Shown here: piece by piece, positions 16,218 to 25,200 of the stretch
Position numbering within the stretch: the stretch's first letter is position 1
Layout of the letters: every line of letters starts with the position of its first letter
Assembly: GCA_025454525.1 (NCBI GenBank)
Contig: JALOOG010000008.1
Span: 1 to 64,000 of the forward strand
Length of the DNA stretch: 64,000 bases
Direction: 5' to 3'
DNA from: Anaerolineae bacterium
GTDB lineage: Bacteria; Chloroflexota; Anaerolineae; Aggregatilineales; Phototrophicaceae
The notes under the pieces: model-generated
What the model saw: only the letters and a program-made list of their open reading frames with translations
Database searches by the model: none
What the model was told of the DNA's origin: nothing
Program-made: the position numbers and the translations under genes

Positions 16218-18344
16218 CTATTCCGCAGTCAGACTCAAGGTATAACCGCCCGTGGTACCACCGAAAACCGTGCCATAGTGGGTCGCAATGATCCGATACG
16301 TCCCATCAATCGGCAACGTCACCTCACTAATCGCCGAATTACGATTCCGCCCCGGAATAATGTCGTCATTTTCCGCAATTTGGAAACCATCCGGCCCCAC
16401 CAAGTAGAGTAACGGATCAAGCGACCCATTCACCCGTGTCAGCGTAATCGAGATCACATCGCCCGCTTCTCCAGTGAACTCATACACATCAAACTTATTC
16501 TGGGGGATGATCGTGCCGTTTTGGGTGTCACCATAGCTCATCGGGATACCTTCTTCGGCGGTAAAATCGATCGTTTCGAGTCCACCCAAGATCCCACCCG
16601 TACCCAAGCTGGCAAATCCGGCGTTATCCACCACCATGCTTGTAAGATAGTGTTGATCTTCTTGGATCGTGAACTGTTCGACTAACAACAATTCTCCGTT
16701 GACTTCAATATACAGCGTAGCGGTGACCGGGGTGGTATCGCCGCACTCATTTTGAAACCATACGTCAATTTCGTAAGATCCGCCCAACAAACGCCCTTCT
16801 GGCCAGTAGGTGTAATAGGTCGGTGGGGTAGTTGCGGAGACCGTACAATTGATATTTCCGGTAGACACCAAACGCCCGCCAGAATTGACCGTCCGCGCAT
16901 CATCAAACACCGCATTACCCGCCGGATCACGCACGATCAGCTGAAGATCTGCGTTTGTATTCCAGGTCAAGGTGACTTCAAATGCGCCTTGTGGTAAATT
17001 CAGATCAATGATCTCTTGTGGCAGATTATTGGTTGCACCGCTTAACACGATCTCATAATTGCCTTCCGTACCACCGACATCTTTCCCGTAGCGTGTTGCT
17101 AAAACGGTGTACGTTCCGGTGAAAGGCAAACGCAAGTTACTGATCTGTGAATTGGTGTTATCAGCGGCAATGATGTCATCATTATCGGCAATGATCCGCC
17201 CATCTTGATCGAACACCAACAATAACGTATCTAAGTTCCCATCCAATGCCGTCATGCTAAGTGAGACAATATCGTTCGCCGTACCGTCAAATGTGTAGGT
17301 TTGATAGTAATTGCCGGTGGTGATCAACCCGCGGCTGACCGTATCCAATTGTAACGCTTGTGCGGGCGCATCCAGATAGGTTTGTACGGGTTCAGGCAGA
17401 ATCCGCGTATCGGTATATTCGCCTTGCGTGCCATTGAGACCTGTACCCTCTAAAGTGACATAGAAACTAGCGAGGTACACCGTCGCATTATCGTTAAGCG
17501 GGGGTTGCAAGGTCGCTTCGATTGGGTCAAGCGTTTCACCATTCACCGAAACGTTGATCGTAAACGGCACAGCGCCCACATTTTCGCAATCTGTCCGATA
17601 AAATACGAGGATCTCATAGCTACCCGTCGAAACCGCACCGGGTTCCCATGAGACCGTTTCAGTCGGATTTTCCGCTGTCAAATTTTCGCACAACCCATTG
17701 GCATCAAAGCCAAAAGTGCCGCCGTTATCCGTTTGCCGTGAGTTAAAGTACAAGTTGCGTCCCACTGGATCGCGCACTTGCAAGTTTAGATCGGATGTAG
17801 CTGCCCAAGTAAGCGAAATCGTCAGCCCTTCGATCGCCACATTACCGGGTTGGAATACCGGAGTCGTATCGGTCGGAGTTTCAACATCTGGTGTAACCGC
17901 TTCTTCCGTGCTAGTCGGTTCAGGGGTTTCATCGGGTGTCGTAGCGACAATATCCGCCTCTAACAAGACACTAAATGATCCCGTGGCTCCCTCTGATCCG
18001 GCGGCAGGAAACACCACCAAGTAATAGATCCCGCGATCCGGCAATTCGGCGTTAAAGTTGATCACGCCGCTATTGGCAATATCAGTACGTTGGATCACCT
18101 GATTCCCTTGCGCGTCGGTCACAAGCGCCGACAGCACGAGACCGTCATCCGCGGTAATGGTAAAGGTGACTTCACCGGCCCCGGTGACGCTAAAATTATA
18201 CACTTGGGCGATCGCCTCATCGGTCAAAACGCCGACCGTCGGAGTCCCAGGCACCAGTGTGCGAGTCGGCGCATCAGTTTGAGCAAAGTTAAATGTTGTG
18301 GTCAGCGCTAACAACAGTAGGATCAGTGGTAATCGAAATGACAT
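16218..18344 (-). CDS. Secreted PPC- and YfaP/DUF2135-like repeat protein
   Basis: 708 residues with a signal peptide (1-22, ending NFAQ). Three pre-peptidase-C-type (PPC) beta-sandwich domains lie at about 35-130, 330-450 and 600-705; marks are FTGTYTVLATRYG, IDGTYRIIATHYG and the Asp-rich LVFDQDGRIIADNDD and LVGPDGFQIAENDD. Between them are two domains of the DLNLQVRDPVG / DLQLIVRDPAG type with a conserved Cys pair and a GSYEI(L/D)V strand, like YfaP/DUF2135. No catalytic domain is seen, so it is likely an extracellular binding or structural protein. GAGGAG precedes the ATG. Confidence 0.8.
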   Translation of the reverse strand: MSFRLPLILLLLALTTTFNFAQTDAPTRTLVPGTPTVGVLTDEAIAQVYNFSVTGAGEVTFTITADDGLVLSALVTDAQGNQVIQRTDIANSGVINFNAELPDRGIYYLVVFPAAGSEGATGSFSVLLEADIVATTPDETPEPTSTEEAVTPDVETPTDTTPVFQPGNVAIEGLTISLTWAATSDLNLQVRDPVGRNLYFNSRQTDNGGTFGFDANGLCENLTAENPTETVSWEPGAVSTGSYEILVFYRTDCENVGAVPFTINVSVNGETLDPIEATLQPPLNDNATVYLASFYVTLEGTGLNGTQGEYTDTRILPEPVQTYLDAPAQALQLDTVSRGLITTGNYYQTYTFDGTANDIVSLSMTALDGNLDTLLLVFDQDGRIIADNDDIIAADNTNSQISNLRLPFTGTYTVLATRYGKDVGGTEGNYEIVLSGATNNLPQEIIDLNLPQGAFEVTLTWNTNADLQLIVRDPAGNAVFDDARTVNSGGRLVSTGNINCTVSATTPPTYYTYWPEGRLLGGSYEIDVWFQNECGDTTPVTATLYIEVNGELLLVEQFTIQEDQHYLTSMVVDNAGFASLGTGGILGGLETIDFTAEEGIPMSYGDTQNGTIIPQNKFDVYEFTGEAGDVISITLTRVNGSLDPLLYLVGPDGFQIAENDDIIPGRNRNSAISEVTLPIDGTYRIIATHYGTVFGGTTGGYTLSLTAE

Positions 18345-18392
18345 TTTGGCTCCTCTTTTTATGGAGTTAAGACGTGTTTAGTGTATAACAAG

Positions 18393-18437
18393 CCCTAGCG
18401 CTTGACTAGACACGTTCACCAATTGATCACGCTAGGG
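18393..18437 (-). terminator. Long-loop hairpin after the M23 peptidase gene
   Basis: CCCTAGCG / CGCTAGGG, 8-bp perfect stem with a 29-nt loop, touching the stop codon of the M23 gene. No T-tract, so a terminator or mRNA-stabilising structure; weak call. Confidence 0.4.
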
Positions 18438-19712
18438 TTACGGTAATGGGATCGGTGTCGCTTGTTGCACTTCACCCACCGTGCGCGGAGTCAATTCGAC
18501 TCCGGTCGTCATACCCGCTCTCACATCAACCACGCGGGCGATCCGCTCTCCATTGATCACCGTAGACACCTCATAACGTCCTTCCGGCACATCCGGAAAG
18601 ACAAAGTTTTCTCGCCAATTCGGATCTGGGTTAACCTCTGAACCCGATCCCCGAAAAACATAAGAGGTGGTCGTATCTAGCACCAACCCACCAGACATCA
18701 ATGTAACGGTGACATCATCGATAAACTCACCGCGTTCTCCGATCACCCGTCCGGCGATCGTGCCACGTCCCACATACGGTGCTAACCACAACACCGGGTT
18801 ATAGGTTGCACCGTAGCTATTTTCGCCCATACGGATCTCAAAATGGACGTGAGGGCCGGTGGTATGGCCGGTGTCACCCATCAGCGCGATCGGATCACCC
18901 TTTCGCACCACATCGCCTTTAGACACCAACACCGCCTCCAGATGTGCATAAAGGGTGTACACGGCTTGACCGTTAAATCCATATTGAACATGATCGATCA
19001 CGACGACTTTTCCGTAGGAGATCGAATTTTGAAACACCGGATTTTCCGCATCGGTCGCAAAGTCAACAATTCCGTCCGCCGCAGCGCGAATCGTCGTGCC
19101 TTTCGGATTCGGGATGTCGATTCCAGTATGAATACGCAATGGCGCATCTGCCGATCCATCTGTACCGTATTCATAATAGGGTAGCCCAAAATTGACTGCA
19201 TCCGCTGATACCGGCCGCGCAAACCAATAATGATCCCAACCCAGCATATCCAAAGACAGCGGCACATCATACGACGGTAAACTCGTTGCGCGTACCGCTA
19301 CGGTCGGCACATCCAACACCCGCACCTCTGTGCCAAATGGAATGAGGGTTGGCGTAGACGGCGGTAAGGTGGGAGTCACCCCCTCCGCAAAATTAGGTGC
19401 TTGCACCAAGTTAGCGCCGTTCACATCAAACGGAGTCGGCGACACATTAAGATCCCGTGCGATCGTCGGCGGGATATATTGTTGATCGGGGATCTCCACC
19501 GTCGGGATCGGTGTGTTATTACCGGTGATCCCGGAGCGTAACACATCTTGCCATGCATTCGCGACCTCAGTCGGAAGCGGATTCGTTGGGATGATCACCC
19601 GTCCGGTAGGAGTGGATTGATCGGTATTGATCCAGACCATCAAACCAAACCCAAACGAGACCAACGTCAAAAAAAAGATCATCGTGAGCGCGCTGTTGCC
19701 ACTTCTACGCAT
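18438..19712 (-). CDS. Membrane-anchored M23 family metallopeptidase
   Basis: 424 residues from the ATG at 19712 (MRRSGNSAL), which falls just after the previous stop; the frame is open to 19793. An N-terminal membrane helix (about 9-30) is followed by a Pro/Thr-rich stalk (to about 150), then the LytM/M23 domain with the zinc ligands in HTGIDIP and GPHVHFEIR and the strand YTLYAHLEAVLV. A C-terminal beta domain (about 320-420) resembles carboxypeptidase-regulatory folds. M23 enzymes cut peptidoglycan cross-bridges. Likely co-transcribed with the upstream PD40 gene (10-bp gap). Confidence 0.88.
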   Translation of the reverse strand: MRRSGNSALTMIFFLTLVSFGFGLMVWINTDQSTPTGRVIIPTNPLPTEVANAWQDVLRSGITGNNTPIPTVEIPDQQYIPPTIARDLNVSPTPFDVNGANLVQAPNFAEGVTPTLPPSTPTLIPFGTEVRVLDVPTVAVRATSLPSYDVPLSLDMLGWDHYWFARPVSADAVNFGLPYYEYGTDGSADAPLRIHTGIDIPNPKGTTIRAAADGIVDFATDAENPVFQNSISYGKVVVIDHVQYGFNGQAVYTLYAHLEAVLVSKGDVVRKGDPIALMGDTGHTTGPHVHFEIRMGENSYGATYNPVLWLAPYVGRGTIAGRVIGERGEFIDDVTVTLMSGGLVLDTTTSYVFRGSGSEVNPDPNWRENFVFPDVPEGRYEVSTVINGERIARVVDVRAGMTTGVELTPRTVGEVQQATPIPLP

Positions 19713-19722
19713 AATGTTTATT

Positions 19723-21882
19723 TTATGCTCCCGGGGTCGCACTAGGGGCAGGGGTAGGCCGACGTGGCGCACACCCGCCCAATTGTGATTCATTGTAGAG
19801 TTCTAACATTGCCTCAACCCAATTGAGGCCTGTCGGTTTGATGAACATCCAATAATTGATCCCGTTGGTATTTGCCCGCCAATCATCCGCCGCTGTCATG
19901 CCTTGCCAACCAAAATCTGCCGCGATCTGGGTCAGATCCACGTAATAACCGACGGGGGTATTGTCATAAAAGCGCCCGCCTTGCTCATAAGCGATCACAT
20001 CCCCAGAATTTCGACTATTAAAATCCCACGGCATAAAGCGCAACGGTTCACCCAGTTGACCGGATTGCCCATCCTCACTCACCCGTAAGTATAAGCGCCA
20101 TTGTGTGCCTGTAGGGGTATTTTCGCGGATCACTTCTAACGACTTGGGGAAACCGACGATTGCGCTTGCCCGATTCACCGAAAAGGCCCGGCCGGTCAAA
20201 TGCCAATTACACACGGGTTCACCCGCTTGCGGACGATAGCCTAAGGGCCACCACGCATCATCTAAGCGCCCTAAGAAGTCCTCACCGCTTTTTTCGACCA
20301 CCCGCTCACGCATTGCGTTAAACGAGTCATTTACCCGATCGCTAAGTTGAGATTGTGCCACATCCACATCGCGGATCGGTTGCAAGATAAACGGAGGCGA
20401 TCCCTCAAAGGCCCGCTCTTGTTCTGTGTATAACGCCGGAGCGCGCAAGGGTAAGCCATTCCCGTTTAACAGGTTTGCAGGGAGCGTTGCTTCTGTCCAC
20501 ACCACTTGATCGGCCCCCAACGGTGCGGCGATCACTTGAGGAATCCCATTGCTATTGTAAGGATAGGCGGTGAAATGGGTGGCATCGATTGTTTCCACCA
20601 CTGCCAGAATCGCATTGCCATCAGGTGACCAAGTGGGACTCTTCCCAACGCCGATTAATTCAGGGCCAGCATCCAGATCGGCCACACTTTTAACAAAGAT
20701 CTTATCGATCCCGCCGTCCCGCGCCGCATAAACCACACGCGAACCATCAGGACTCCACATCGGGGTATCCTCATGACGTTCCGGTGTGTTGGTCAAGTTG
20801 ATCGCGGTCTCTGGTGTATCTAACGAGGTCAAATAAATGTCTTGATTCCCATCTCGCCAAGAGACAAACAACAGATTACGCCCATCATTTTGTGACCAAT
20901 CCGGCGCAAAATCCGGCCATTCTGATGAGGTCGGTAAACGGGTATTTTGTTGATTGGGGTCTAACACAGGCAAGACGTACACATCAAGGTTATTGCCCAG
21001 ATAATTCTCATAGATCAACCACGCGCCATCCGGACTCCAACGCGGCGCACCTTGAAACGACAGATCATAAGTCATACGATTCGTTGCGCCCGTGATCAAG
21101 TCATAAATGTAGAGTTCCCAATTTCCATCGCGATTCGACGCATAAGCCAATTTTCGCCCATCCTGTGACCACGCCGGATCGCGCTCATCTGCCAGATCAT
21201 TGGTGATCCGAACCGGATTCCGATTGCCTCCCACATTCGCCACCCACAGATCGGTTTGACCGTTTTCGCGGACGCTATAAGCGATGCTCCCACGCGCTTG
21301 TAGTACCTCTGGGAGTTGTGTCGCTGTAGGGATCGCGGTCGCAATGGCCAATGAGACCGCTTCTTCTGTACTACCGATGTCTGCCCCCGACGTAATCGGG
21401 TTGACATTAACGACTGAAATCCCTTGTAACGGATCATTGGTGGGGCGGGTTGCCCATAACACGATCCCGATCAACGCGATCAACGTGATCACAAATAGCG
21501 CGCTCAAGATCCGATTCTGCACGCGTAACGGGTCTTCTCTGATTCCCGCATCCATTTCGACTCGTGCGCTTCGGCGTGCCATCGCGGTATTGACCGATCG
21601 GCCTGATGCTCGTGTAACACCTACGGCGGCACCGCCTGCTAGGCGCGCCGTCGTCCCCAAGAGACGACGGGTAATCCCAAGGATGACCGCGCCGACGGTG
21701 ACTAAGATAATACTAAATACCCCTAAAAGACGGGTGATGATCCCTAATAAACCGCGTTTCTCCGCGCCGCCCGATCCGATGATCACCGCTAACCCTTCAG
21801 CCAACAGGGTCATCACCAGCGAAAGCGTTTTTAAGATCAAGAGACTGATTTTATCGGTAAACCGATACATGCGTAACAGCAT
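19723..21882 (-). CDS. Membrane protein with PD40/TolB-like beta-propeller
   Basis: 719 residues. Hydrophobic segments at about 14-36, 47-70 and 124-144 come first, then an extracytoplasmic PD40 propeller (about 195-460) with repeated motifs such as DPAWSQDGRKLAYASNRDG, APRWSPDGAWLIY and TPMWSPDGSRVVYAARDG. The last ~220 residues (from about RVNDSFNAMRERVVE) form a separate domain with conserved-looking Trp/Gly residues that I do not recognise. GGAGC lies eight bases before the ATG. The propeller suggests protein or glycan binding at the cell surface; the pairing with the M23 gene suggests a wall role. Confidence 0.75.
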   Translation of the reverse strand: MLLRMYRFTDKISLLILKTLSLVMTLLAEGLAVIIGSGGAEKRGLLGIITRLLGVFSIILVTVGAVILGITRRLLGTTARLAGGAAVGVTRASGRSVNTAMARRSARVEMDAGIREDPLRVQNRILSALFVITLIALIGIVLWATRPTNDPLQGISVVNVNPITSGADIGSTEEAVSLAIATAIPTATQLPEVLQARGSIAYSVRENGQTDLWVANVGGNRNPVRITNDLADERDPAWSQDGRKLAYASNRDGNWELYIYDLITGATNRMTYDLSFQGAPRWSPDGAWLIYENYLGNNLDVYVLPVLDPNQQNTRLPTSSEWPDFAPDWSQNDGRNLLFVSWRDGNQDIYLTSLDTPETAINLTNTPERHEDTPMWSPDGSRVVYAARDGGIDKIFVKSVADLDAGPELIGVGKSPTWSPDGNAILAVVETIDATHFTAYPYNSNGIPQVIAAPLGADQVVWTEATLPANLLNGNGLPLRAPALYTEQERAFEGSPPFILQPIRDVDVAQSQLSDRVNDSFNAMRERVVEKSGEDFLGRLDDAWWPLGYRPQAGEPVCNWHLTGRAFSVNRASAIVGFPKSLEVIRENTPTGTQWRLYLRVSEDGQSGQLGEPLRFMPWDFNSRNSGDVIAYEQGGRFYDNTPVGYYVDLTQIAADFGWQGMTAADDWRANTNGINYWMFIKPTGLNWVEAMLELYNESQLGGCAPRRPTPAPSATPGA

Positions 21883-22343
21883 CGATACTGCTCCGTTTCC
21901 AGTAAGTTCTCTGCATTTTACTGATAATCTGGTCTAGCGGCAATTACGACCCCTAACACAGAGTCGGTGGTTATTTTGGAAAAATAGGATCGTTTGAGTT
22001 TTATAACCGAAAAGTGGACGAATGTTACGGCCTTCCCGCTGAGATATGCTACCATCGCTTCAAGATGACCTCCTTAAGGGTGAGGGGCGTTTGATGAAAC
22101 CGCGATTCAACCTCGTTTGTAACCAGACCGATGTTGATCTAGTCGCTATCTTGTTGTCTTTGAGCGAACAAAACCTTAGGAATTCCCTTTCATCGTCATT
22201 AAAATGAATCGTGTTCATTGTCGTCATCGTCAGTAGAAAATAATACATCTTATTTTTAAATTGAACACATCCATGCCAAAATCGTCAAATGCGGATAAAA
22301 TTGAATTGCAATTGTAACGTACAAAAATGGATGGGAGTGCGTT
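21883..22343. other. 461-base intergenic region between divergent genes
   Basis: Lies between the PD40 gene and the LysM gene, which point away from each other, so it should hold both promoters. A TATGCT at 22045-22050 is a possible -10. A 62-codon frame on the minus strand (22060-22248) has no ribosome site or recognisable domain and is not called. Nothing else firm was seen. Confidence 0.4.
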
Positions 22344-23471
22344 GTGAGTTTAAGACGATGGTTCTTACTTTGTGTGATCCTAGGCAATCTGTTACCGCTT
22401 TTAGCCCAAGATCAACCCGTTTCAACGGTCGATGATGGGGTAGTGCATGTAGTCACCTATGGCGATACGCTCTTTCGCATCGCCTTACGCTATGGGGTGA
22501 GCGTTGAAGCCATTATTCAAGCCAATCAACTCACGGAATGGGACGGAAATAACATCAAAATTGGTCAACAACTGGTGATTCCAGGCTTAAGTGTTCCAGA
22601 TGACCAAGGAGAAGTTGAAAACCCCTTAGTAGCCGGGACACCGACCACCCATACTGTACAACGGGGGGAGACCTTACAAATTATCGCACGCCGTTATGGG
22701 ATCACCGTAGACGACCTTTTACGTTCCAACAATATTGCTAATCCAGATGTGATCTTTGTGGGCCAATCCTTGAATGTCTGGACAACGGAATCGGTCAATG
22801 CACCCGCCGAAGAAGCAGCCGCTGCCCCCGGCGCACAGCTTGATCTCAACGGCAACGTTGTACCCCGTCCAGAAGAAGTGGTGGTTACATTACCCACGAT
22901 TCAAGCGGAGCATATCGTCCAATCAGGAGAAACATTAGGACGCATTGCCCAAAGCTACGGGGTGAGTTTAGCCGATGTGATGGCCATGAATAATATCAGC
23001 AACCCTGATCGCGTTTTGGTGGGTCAACGTTTGTTAATTCCCGGTGCAGGCAGCCAAAACTTAGATCGCACCAATCAACTACAGGGGCCGTTTGCTATTC
23101 CGCAACCCACCGTGACACAAGGCAAGCAGATCATCGTCGATTTAAGCGATTCGCGGGTTTATGCCTTCCAAGACGGCGTATTGGTCTATACCGCTTTGGG
23201 ATCAATGGGTTTGCCGGCTACACCTACTGTACAAGGGGAATTTGAGATCTATCATCGGGTACGGGCGCAGACCATGAGCGGCCCCGGATATTCGCTTCCG
23301 AATGTCGAATGGGTGCAATACTTTTATCAAGGCTATGCGCTTCATGGCGCTTATTGGCATAGCAATTGGGGACAACCTATGAGTCACGGGTGTGTCAATC
23401 TATCCAACAGCGATGCCATGTGGCTTTATAACTTTGGGGAGATCGGGACTCCGGTCAGCGTGCGTTTATAA
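22344..23471 (+). CDS. LysM-repeat L,D-transpeptidase
   Basis: 375 residues, GTG start with GGGAG upstream. Signal peptide 1-22 (LLPLLAQ), then three LysM modules at about 34-80, 96-140 and 190-235 (each begins H-x-V-x-x-G-(D/E)-T-L and has a xxIAxxYG helix), then a YkuD catalytic domain (about 260-375). The active-site motif is HGAYWHSNWGQPMSHGCVNL with nucleophile Cys350. L,D-transpeptidases form 3-3 peptidoglycan cross-links or attach proteins; the LysM modules bind the glycan. A wall-modifying enzyme acting outside the membrane. Confidence 0.93.
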   Translation: MSLRRWFLLCVILGNLLPLLAQDQPVSTVDDGVVHVVTYGDTLFRIALRYGVSVEAIIQANQLTEWDGNNIKIGQQLVIPGLSVPDDQGEVENPLVAGTPTTHTVQRGETLQIIARRYGITVDDLLRSNNIANPDVIFVGQSLNVWTTESVNAPAEEAAAAPGAQLDLNGNVVPRPEEVVVTLPTIQAEHIVQSGETLGRIAQSYGVSLADVMAMNNISNPDRVLVGQRLLIPGAGSQNLDRTNQLQGPFAIPQPTVTQGKQIIVDLSDSRVYAFQDGVLVYTALGSMGLPATPTVQGEFEIYHRVRAQTMSGPGYSLPNVEWVQYFYQGYALHGAYWHSNWGQPMSHGCVNLSNSDAMWLYNFGEIGTPVSVRL

Positions 23472-23486
23472 ATTCACCTTGACTTG

Positions 23487-23520
23487 AGCGGGCGCGTGAT
23501 CAATCTTCAACGCGCCCGCT
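23487..23520. terminator. Bidirectional terminator hairpin
   Basis: AGCGGGCGCGT / ACGCGCCCGCT, 11-bp perfect stem with a 12-nt loop, between the L,D-transpeptidase and the convergent HD gene. The last codons and stop of the HD gene lie inside the hairpin. Confidence 0.75.
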
Positions 23521-24093
23521 GATATTGCCACGTAAACCGAGTAGATCGGCGTGATCTTTCATCGCTTGTAACACGATCTCAATGTGTTCATCCAGTGGCA
23601 CACCCAACTGATCAGCCGCGTGTTCGATCTCTGCACGGTTTACGGGAGCAGCGAACGCCTTGTCTTTCCATTTTTTCTTGATCGACTTTAGCTCAACATC
23701 CAAAATACTCTTAGAAGGGCGGACTAAGGCGACGGCGGTTAAAAATCCGGTGAGTTCATCAACTGCAACGAGTGTTTTTTCGAGAGGGCTTTCGGGCATG
23801 ACTCCGGTGATCTCGCTGGCATGAGATAAGATCGCCCGGATGATCACTTCAGCGACTCCGCGTTCGCGTAAAATTTTAGATCCGATCACGGGGTGTCCTT
23901 CGATCGCTACATCGGGATAACGCTCATAGTCAAAATCGTGTAACAACCCTACCACGCCCCAAAGTTCAGGATCACCCTGAAAACGTGGCGCATAAGCACG
24001 CATCGCTGCTTCTACTGACAGCATGTGACGTTTGAGCGAGTCGCTTTGGGTAAATTCTTCAACGATTGCGAGGGCGGTTTCACGGTTCATCAT
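23500..24093 (-). CDS. HD-domain phosphohydrolase
   Basis: 197 residues with the HD metal ligands H23, H52-D53 (GLLHDFDYE), H67 (EGHP) and H91 (ILSHAS). HD proteins hydrolyse phosphate esters, often nucleotides; this small stand-alone type is widespread and unassigned. AAGGA lies ahead of two ATGs (24093, 24090). Stands alone between a terminator and a divergent acetyltransferase. Confidence 0.85.
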   Translation of the reverse strand: MMNRETALAIVEEFTQSDSLKRHMLSVEAAMRAYAPRFQGDPELWGVVGLLHDFDYERYPDVAIEGHPVIGSKILRERGVAEVIIRAILSHASEITGVMPESPLEKTLVAVDELTGFLTAVALVRPSKSILDVELKSIKKKWKDKAFAAPVNRAEIEHAADQLGVPLDEHIEIVLQAMKDHADLLGLRGNISGRVED

Positions 24094-24159
24094 CGGATCG
24101 ATCCTTAAAATTACTTGAGACCGATAAATCTAACCTAAAACACAGGATAAGCAAAGACC

Positions 24160-24699
24160 ATGAACTTATTTCAAAGCGCTCATTTACACCTCACTGGCTT
24201 TACCGCCGAAGATGTTGAGACGATCACCCGTTGGTATCAGGATGATGAGTATTTACGCGCCTTAAGCGCCACGATCGCCTTTCCAGATACCCCTTTAAAA
24301 TGGCAAAAGTGGTATGAAAGCTTGCCCGATCTAAAAGACGAGTATATTTTTGCGATCCGCTTACGCGCCGACCAATCGCTGATCGGGTGGATTGCCTTAG
24401 ACGGCATTTTATGGAATCACGGGGCGGCATGGTTATCGATCGCGGTCGGAGAAGCGCATCAACGCGGACAAGGGTACGGTTACGAGGCCTGTGAATTGAT
24501 CTTGCGCTATGCTTTCCACGAATTAAACCTACATCGTGTGCAGTTGACCGTATTTGCCAACAATCATCGGGCGATCCGTTTATATGAACGTTTAGGGTTT
24601 GTGCGTGAAGGGGTCTATCGGGAATATTTACACCGAGACGGCCAACGATTCGATATGTACCTTTACGGGATTCTAAGATCCGAATGGCAACCCCGATGA
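24160..24699 (+). CDS. GNAT-family N-acetyltransferase (RimJ/RimL-like)
   Basis: 179 residues. The acetyl-CoA loop RGQGYGYEA and the following helix, and the motif-B segment NNHRAIRLYERLGFVREGV with the YREYLHRDGQRFDMYLY ending, place it in the RimJ/RimL acetyltransferases, which modify ribosomal-protein or other N-termini, or small amines. Substrate unknown. Alone, between the divergent HD gene and a STAS-like gene. Confidence 0.88.
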   Translation: MNLFQSAHLHLTGFTAEDVETITRWYQDDEYLRALSATIAFPDTPLKWQKWYESLPDLKDEYIFAIRLRADQSLIGWIALDGILWNHGAAWLSIAVGEAHQRGQGYGYEACELILRYAFHELNLHRVQLTVFANNHRAIRLYERLGFVREGVYREYLHRDGQRFDMYLYGILRSEWQPR

Positions 24700-24792
24700 A
24701 CGGAATCAGGTTAGGACTCACATCCGTTTAACCAAGTTCTGGTAGTGTGCTTAGATGAGACTTTGATTTTCCTACATAAAAAGTGGTGATGT

Positions 24793-25188
24793 ATGCCGTA
24801 TCAGATTGAGTGGTATGTCCCGAATCGGGTGTTGATGATCCGTTGCTGGGGGGAATATGCCAATGAAGATGTTCCTGTGATGAGCCAAGAAGTGTTAAAA
24901 CATACCCGTACCGCCCCGCAACCTGTTCATTTATTGGTAGATGCACGGGAATTAACCCGTTTACCCACCAGCTACGCCAGTTTGATCAAGGAGTTAAACA
25001 CCTTTAATCGCGAGTCGAGTCTGGGTTGGAGTGTATTAGTCACCGATCAAGGGTTAAATCGTTTGTATAAGTTGTTACCGGCCAATGTAGTACGTCGTCC
25101 GGTGGTCGCGCTCACGGAATGGAGTGGGGTACATCAGGCGTTGTTACAAGCGGACGCGAGTCTACACGCATCGCTCCCTAATTTTTAA
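24793..25188 (+). CDS. STAS/SpoIIAA-like small protein
   Basis: 131 residues. The pattern is a strand start (YQIEWYVPNRVLMIRCWGEY), a helix, a central strand ending in Asp (PVHLLVDAREL), another helix and a second VTDQG strand, close to SpoIIAA-like STAS domains of unknown function. No conserved phosphorylatable Ser is obvious. A second protein of the same layout is encoded at 52554-52988. The FAD enzyme gene follows after 12 bp, so they are probably co-transcribed. Confidence 0.55.
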   Translation: MPYQIEWYVPNRVLMIRCWGEYANEDVPVMSQEVLKHTRTAPQPVHLLVDARELTRLPTSYASLIKELNTFNRESSLGWSVLVTDQGLNRLYKLLPANVVRRPVVALTEWSGVHQALLQADASLHASLPNF

Positions 25189-25200
25189 GGAGAGTGTCGC

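Noticed and set aside
22060-22248. 62-codon minus-strand frame in the gap before the LysM gene
   Set aside because: No ribosome site, no recognisable domain and Arg/Ser-rich end typical of chance translation.
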